From contig JALOAD010000038.1 in assembly GCA_023228995.1 (NCBI GenBank), positions 1 through 34,663 on the forward strand: 34,663 nt of DNA, written 5' to 3'. The position numbers were made by a program, and so were the translations under genes. The notes beneath the pieces were generated by a model. The model was given only the letters and a program-made list of their open reading frames with translations. It did not search any database and was not told the DNA's origin. Shown here in pieces: positions 31,588-34,663 of this stretch. The number at the start of each line of letters is the position of its first letter. The first letter of the stretch is position 1. This DNA comes from JALOAD01 sp023228995 [NCBI: Candidatus Muiribacterium halophilum]. GTDB lineage: Bacteria > Muiribacteriota > Muiribacteriia > Muiribacteriales.

Positions 31588-32796
31588 ATGCCAATATTGA
31601 AAAGAGGAAAGATTCTTGTTATCAATTGTGGAAGCTCTTCGTTAAAGTATGAGATTTTTAACATGCCTCAGAAAGACAGTTTAGGAAAAGGTTTAATTGA
31701 AAGAATTGGAGAAAAACAAGCAACAATTTCTCAAAAAAATATTAATTGTGAAATTGAAAGAACATTTTACTGTCCTAATCACAAAACTGCAATGAGTAAA
31801 ATGCTAGAATTAATTGAAGAGCCAACATGTAGAATTATTTCAAATCTATCAGAAATTACATCAATTGGTCATAGAGTTGTTCATGGAGGAGAAGAATATT
31901 CAGAATCTGTTATTATTAATTCCAAAGTAATAAAAGCTATTGAAGAGAATATTGAACTTGCTCCACTACATAATCCAGCAAATTTAACTGGAATAAAAGT
32001 AGCAATGGAATTTTTTCCAAAAGTAAGACAAGTAGCAGTATTTGACACAGCTTTTCATCAGACAATGCCACCTTCAGCATATTTATATGGATTACCTTAT
32101 GAGTTTTATGAAAAGTTTAAAATAAGGAGATATGGATTTCACGGAACATCGCATAGATATGTTTCAACCGTTGCTTTAGATATAATTAGAAGATATGCTG
32201 AAAATACAAATATGATATCGTGTCATCTAGGAAATGGAGCATCAATAACAGCTATTGAAAAAGGCAAATCAATTGATACTTCAATGGGATTTACACCATT
32301 AGAAGGATTAGTTATGGGAACAAGAAGTGGTGATATTGATCCTGCAATAATCTTTTTTTTAGCAGAAAGAGGATATTCATTAGAAGATATTAATACTATA
32401 TTAAATAAAAAAAGTGGATTGTTAGGATTGTCTGAGATTTCAAATGATTTGAGAGATTTAGAACAGAAAGCAGAAGAAAATAATGAAAAAGCAATTCAAG
32501 CACTTGAAGTATATGCTTATAGAATTAGAAAATATATTGGTTCTTATGCAGCAAACTTAGTAAAGTTAGACGCATTGATTTTTACAGGCGGAATAGGTGC
32601 AAATGGTGTAAGAATGAGAGAAAGAATTTGTCGTAAATTAGAAAATATAGGTATTTTTATGGATTATGAAAAAAACAGAGAAATTGGATCAAAATCTGGG
32701 GTTGTATCATGTGATTATTCTCCAATAACTATAGTTGTAGTTCCAACAAATGAAGAATTACAGATAGCAATAGATACTTATGAATTAACTTTATAA
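31588..32796 (+). CDS. ackA: Acetate kinase
   Basis: A 402-aa protein with all acetate kinase signatures: VINCGSSSLKYEIF at the N-terminus, GHRVVHGGE, RRYGFHGTSHRYV, HLGNGASITAI, MGFTPLEGLVMGTRSGDIDP and FTGGIGANG. It interconverts acetyl phosphate plus ADP and acetate plus ATP. ATG 31588 is chosen because GGGAG lies five bases upstream; ATG 31576 adds four residues. The partner pta is not adjacent. A TGCAATGCA palindrome sits on the promoter, linking it tentatively to PHA regulation of acetyl-CoA overflow. Confidence 0.95.
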   Translation: MPILKRGKILVINCGSSSLKYEIFNMPQKDSLGKGLIERIGEKQATISQKNINCEIERTFYCPNHKTAMSKMLELIEEPTCRIISNLSEITSIGHRVVHGGEEYSESVIINSKVIKAIEENIELAPLHNPANLTGIKVAMEFFPKVRQVAVFDTAFHQTMPPSAYLYGLPYEFYEKFKIRRYGFHGTSHRYVSTVALDIIRRYAENTNMISCHLGNGASITAIEKGKSIDTSMGFTPLEGLVMGTRSGDIDPAIIFFLAERGYSLEDINTILNKKSGLLGLSEISNDLRDLEQKAEENNEKAIQALEVYAYRIRKYIGSYAANLVKLDALIFTGGIGANGVRMRERICRKLENIGIFMDYEKNREIGSKSGVVSCDYSPITIVVVPTNEELQIAIDTYELTL

Positions 32797-32810
32797 AAAA
32801 AACTTAAATA

Positions 32811-32841
32811 AAAAAACACCCAGTTTTTGGGTGTTTTTTTT
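32811..32841. terminator. Bidirectional terminator between ackA and ssb
   Basis: AAAAAACACCC (32811-32821) and GGGTGTTTTTT (32829-32839) form a perfect stem with A-runs on one side and T-runs on the other, so it can end transcripts from both converging genes. Confidence 0.9.
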
Positions 32842-32886
32842 ATTTAAGAACAAATAAAATCATTGATAACTTTTAACAATTTTTTA

Positions 32887-33315
32887 TTAAAATGGTATTT
32901 CGTCATCACCAGGAACATCATCTTCTGAAAATGGTGGAGGAGTATCATCATCAAATTTATGTGGGTTAAAATTAGAGGATGAATTATCTTTAGCATTAGA
33001 ATTACTCTGTGATTTTGTAGTAAGAAATTCAACATTATTTGCAACTACTTCCCAAGTATAAATAGTTTTACCATCTTTTTCGTAACTTCCAGTATCAAGC
33101 TTACCAGAAACAGCAACTTTACTACCTTTGTTAAGAAACTGATGACAACTTTCAGCAGCTTTATTCCATACAGTAATAGGTATAAAAGCAGTTTTTTTGT
33201 TATCTCCCCAACCTGTATTGACAGCAATTGAAAACGAAGTAACCGGTGTACCATTGTTTGTTGTTCTCATTTCAGGATCACGAGTTAGATTACCAATTAT
33301 TGAAACCTGATTCAT
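32887..33315 (-). CDS. ssb: Single-stranded DNA-binding protein
   Basis: A 142-aa SSB with the OB-fold start MNQVSIIGNLTRDPEMR, TSFSIAVN, VTVWNKAAESC-like block and GSKVAVSGKLDTGSYEKDG, a Ser/Asn/Asp-rich linker and the acidic tip DDEIPF that recruits repair and replication proteins. AGGAG precedes the ATG. It is monocistronic or follows the small membrane gene upstream; ribosomal genes that often flank ssb are absent. Confidence 0.95.
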   Translation of the reverse strand: MNQVSIIGNLTRDPEMRTTNNGTPVTSFSIAVNTGWGDNKKTAFIPITVWNKAAESCHQFLNKGSKVAVSGKLDTGSYEKDGKTIYTWEVVANNVEFLTTKSQSNSNAKDNSSSNFNPHKFDDDTPPPFSEDDVPGDDEIPF

Positions 33316-33453
33316 ATAATTCTCCTAAATTAAGTATTTCATAGGTTACCCTAATGATTATTTAGAATATACAAATTTCCATTTTTTACATTAATACAAT
33401 TATAACAAAAGAAATATATAAAAAAAAGTAAAAGAGAAATAATAATAAAAAGT

Positions 33454-33615
33454 TTAAGAAAAATAAAGAAGTATGATAGCCAAAAAAAATATTAATCCAA
33501 ATATAAAAGAAACTTGATCTTTATTTTTAAATCCAAAACTTTCCCAAAAAAAGTAACAAACAAAATAACCAATAACAGCCAACATAATAGTTATTGCAGC
33601 AATATTTAATAACAT
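33454..33615 (-). CDS. 53-aa two-helix membrane protein
   Basis: A small frame with AAGGA seven bases before the ATG at 33615. It encodes two hydrophobic helices (about residues 2-23 and 36-53) joined by a short charged loop containing FGFKNKDQ. The reading frame is clean and hydropathy is regular. No family is recognised. It lies 138 bases upstream of ssb on the same strand. Confidence 0.5.
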   Translation of the reverse strand: MLLNIAAITIMLAVIGYFVCYFFWESFGFKNKDQVSFIFGLIFFLAIILLYFS

Positions 33616-33780
33616 TTTAATCCTTTGTAAATAATATTTCTTTGATTTTACTATTTGAATAACATATAGTCAAAATTATAAAAAGTTAAGTAAAAAACTG
33701 TATTATCAATGTTTAAATTGACTAAACAAGCAATATCTGATAAAATTAAAACAAATATACCGTAATTATAACAGAAAACC

Positions 33781-34129
33781 GGGGGCGTTTTCTGGATTCG
33801 ACGGGTATAGTGAAGTCGCAGGAGCAAGTCGTAGTGTCTTCTACGTTAAAAAGGGCAAACTTAAATTTAAAAGCAAATAACGATTACGCTTTAGCTGCCT
33901 AAGCAGCTACGGTCCGCAGAGTAATGCCGATAACTTTGTGCACCGTCGACTAATCGGCTCACTTTGAAATTATTGCAGCATAACTTCAAAGGAAATATTA
34001 GCTGCTGGTTCTGAAAAAGCCTGTTCATTGGCGTTGGATGAGCGAGAAAACAAATAATGGACTAAACTTGTAGCTGGCCTGTTGTGGATCAATGCTCGGA
34101 CAGGGGTTCGAATCCCCTCGCCTCCACCA
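33781..34129 (+). ncRNA. ssrA: Transfer-messenger RNA (tmRNA)
   Basis: The 5' GGGGGCG (33781-33787) pairs with CGCCTCC (34119-34125), followed by A and an encoded CCA (34127-34129), giving a tRNA-like acceptor. The T-arm GGGGTTCGAATCCCC is clear. The resume codon GCA at 33855 opens a 15-residue tag, ANLNLKANNDYALAA, ending at TAA (33900-33902); the ALAA end is the usual protease signal. It rescues stalled ribosomes with SmpB. It is a one-piece tmRNA of about 349 bases. The 3' end is a common integration target for mobile elements, and a transposase gene starts 485 bases downstream. Confidence 0.97.
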
Positions 34130-34613
34130 TGATTTTAAAACTCTTTATTACCAATGGTTTTCAATATGCTTATTTTTATTGTGAGCAAATTTGTGAGCAA
34201 TAAAAATTGAAAAGATAAATTTCTAAGAATTTTTAATCTTAAATAAAAAAGTCATAATTTTTATGTTCCAAAAATTTTCTGAACCTTTTTTCTATACTAA
34301 ACTTGTTTGTTAAAATCATTTAAAAAATATGTAAAAAAAAATTGTTAATGACAATTAAAAATCTAATTAGTTCATAAAACAAGGTAACCTCAGATTAATT
34401 TAAAGCAAAAAAAAACGATTTTTCTTGAAGACTCTACTTTGTAAAAAAATAATTATAAGTCTTTTTTTAATTAAAAGAAATCAAAATATTTTTTAAATTT
34501 TGAAGGTAGATCTGATTTTTTATTTTTAGCACCATCTTATAATGGCTGAAGAAATAGGACCATAGTCTTAATTTATAAATCCATGTATAATAAAATATAT
34601 GGAGGAAAAGATT
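34130..34613. other. Gene-free AT-rich region after the tmRNA
   Basis: No coding frame is convincing. TTGTGAGCAA occurs twice (34179-34188 and 34191-34200). The left end of the insertion sequence whose transposase begins at 34614 should lie in the last hundred bases, but I cannot fix its terminal inverted repeat because the right end is outside the window. Confidence 0.6.
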
Positions 34614-34663
34614 ATGAGTAAAAAAGGAAGAAGAGAATTCAGATCTGAATTTAAAGCAAAAGT
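34614..34663 (+). CDS. IS3-type transposase OrfA, N-terminal fragment (cut by window end)
   Basis: Sixteen full codons, MSKKGRREFRSEFKAK, match the start of IS3-family OrfA proteins, which begin with a basic stretch and a (S/A)EFKAKV helix leading into a helix-turn-helix. A strong GGAGG site precedes the ATG. Only the beginning is visible, so it cannot be told whether the gene is intact. Confidence 0.65.
   Translation, partial: MSKKGRREFRSEFKAK

Noticed and set aside
34179-34200. TTGTGAGCAA pair as an attachment site
   Set aside because: Two 10-bp copies 12 bp apart with no integrase and no match to the tmRNA 3' end; insufficient to call an att site.

Overview
The window is very AT-rich (about a quarter to 30% G+C by eye). 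It is packed with bacterial genes, mostly on the + strand, separated by clear intrinsic terminators and Shine-Dalgarno (SD) sites. A TonB-dependent outer-membrane receptor indicates a diderm envelope. A sodium/solute symporter, acetate kinase, a membrane polyferredoxin, DUF4912/GH57 glycogen genes and two sets of polyhydroxyalkanoate (PHA) synthase genes suggest a low-GC, storage-polymer-making, possibly anaerobic or saline-habitat bacterium. I cannot assign a phylum; an under-described candidate phylum (Muiribacteriota-like) is a guess only.

Layout. 1-3165: an overlapping trio, the tail of a SbcD/YhaO-like nuclease subunit, a membrane-anchored SbcC/YhaN-like ATPase, and pyrE. 3245-5940: a secreted lipase-like hydrolase, the PHA regulator PhaR (probably leaderless) and a methyltransferase. 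5941-6517: a repeat-rich gap ending in a promoter studded with four TGC..TGCA motifs. 6518-9492: the main PHA operon, phasin A - short PhaE-like protein - phasin B - PhaC (class III-type) - FabG/PhaB reductase - terminator. 9940-12290: a TonB receptor behind a ModE-type palindrome, followed by a ModE-domain regulator. 12291-12629: an array of simple repeats. 12630-15258 (-): a second PHA operon, MetX-like hydrolase - short PhaE-like protein - PhaC. 15354-16847 (-): sodium/solute symporter.

17082-23080 (+): M16C (PreP-like) metalloprotease, PTS enzyme I, M29 aminopeptidase. 23095-23982 (-): a radical SAM protein. 24211-29164 (+): a degenerate HD-GYP protein, a YfcE-type phosphodiesterase, DUF4912, GH57 branching enzyme and a 47-aa membrane peptide. 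29247-31374: a membrane polyferredoxin with a 43-aa CxxC partner, then an MscS channel. 31588-32796: ackA. 32887-33315 (-): ssb. 33454-33615 (-): a 53-aa membrane protein. 33781-34129: tmRNA with tag ANLNLKANNDYALAA. The window ends in the first codons of an IS3-type transposase orfA.

The most interesting theme is a PHA control circuit. PhaR is encoded at 4681, and the phasin promoter at 6433-6461 carries four TGC-N2-TGCA sites placed around -35, -10 and +1. The same motif sits on the promoters of the symporter and of acetate kinase, suggesting that granule state is tied to acetyl-CoA/acetate flow and solute import. Two PHA synthases, each with an unusually small PhaE-like partner, and a non-canonical MetX-like hydrolase co-transcribed with one of them, make this an atypical PHA system. 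A second possible circuit is ModE control of the TonB receptor. Several intergenic repeat families (a REP-like inverted pair, telomere-like TTAAACCC tracts, an 8-bp tandem array and twin hairpins with matching loops) cluster around the PHA region.
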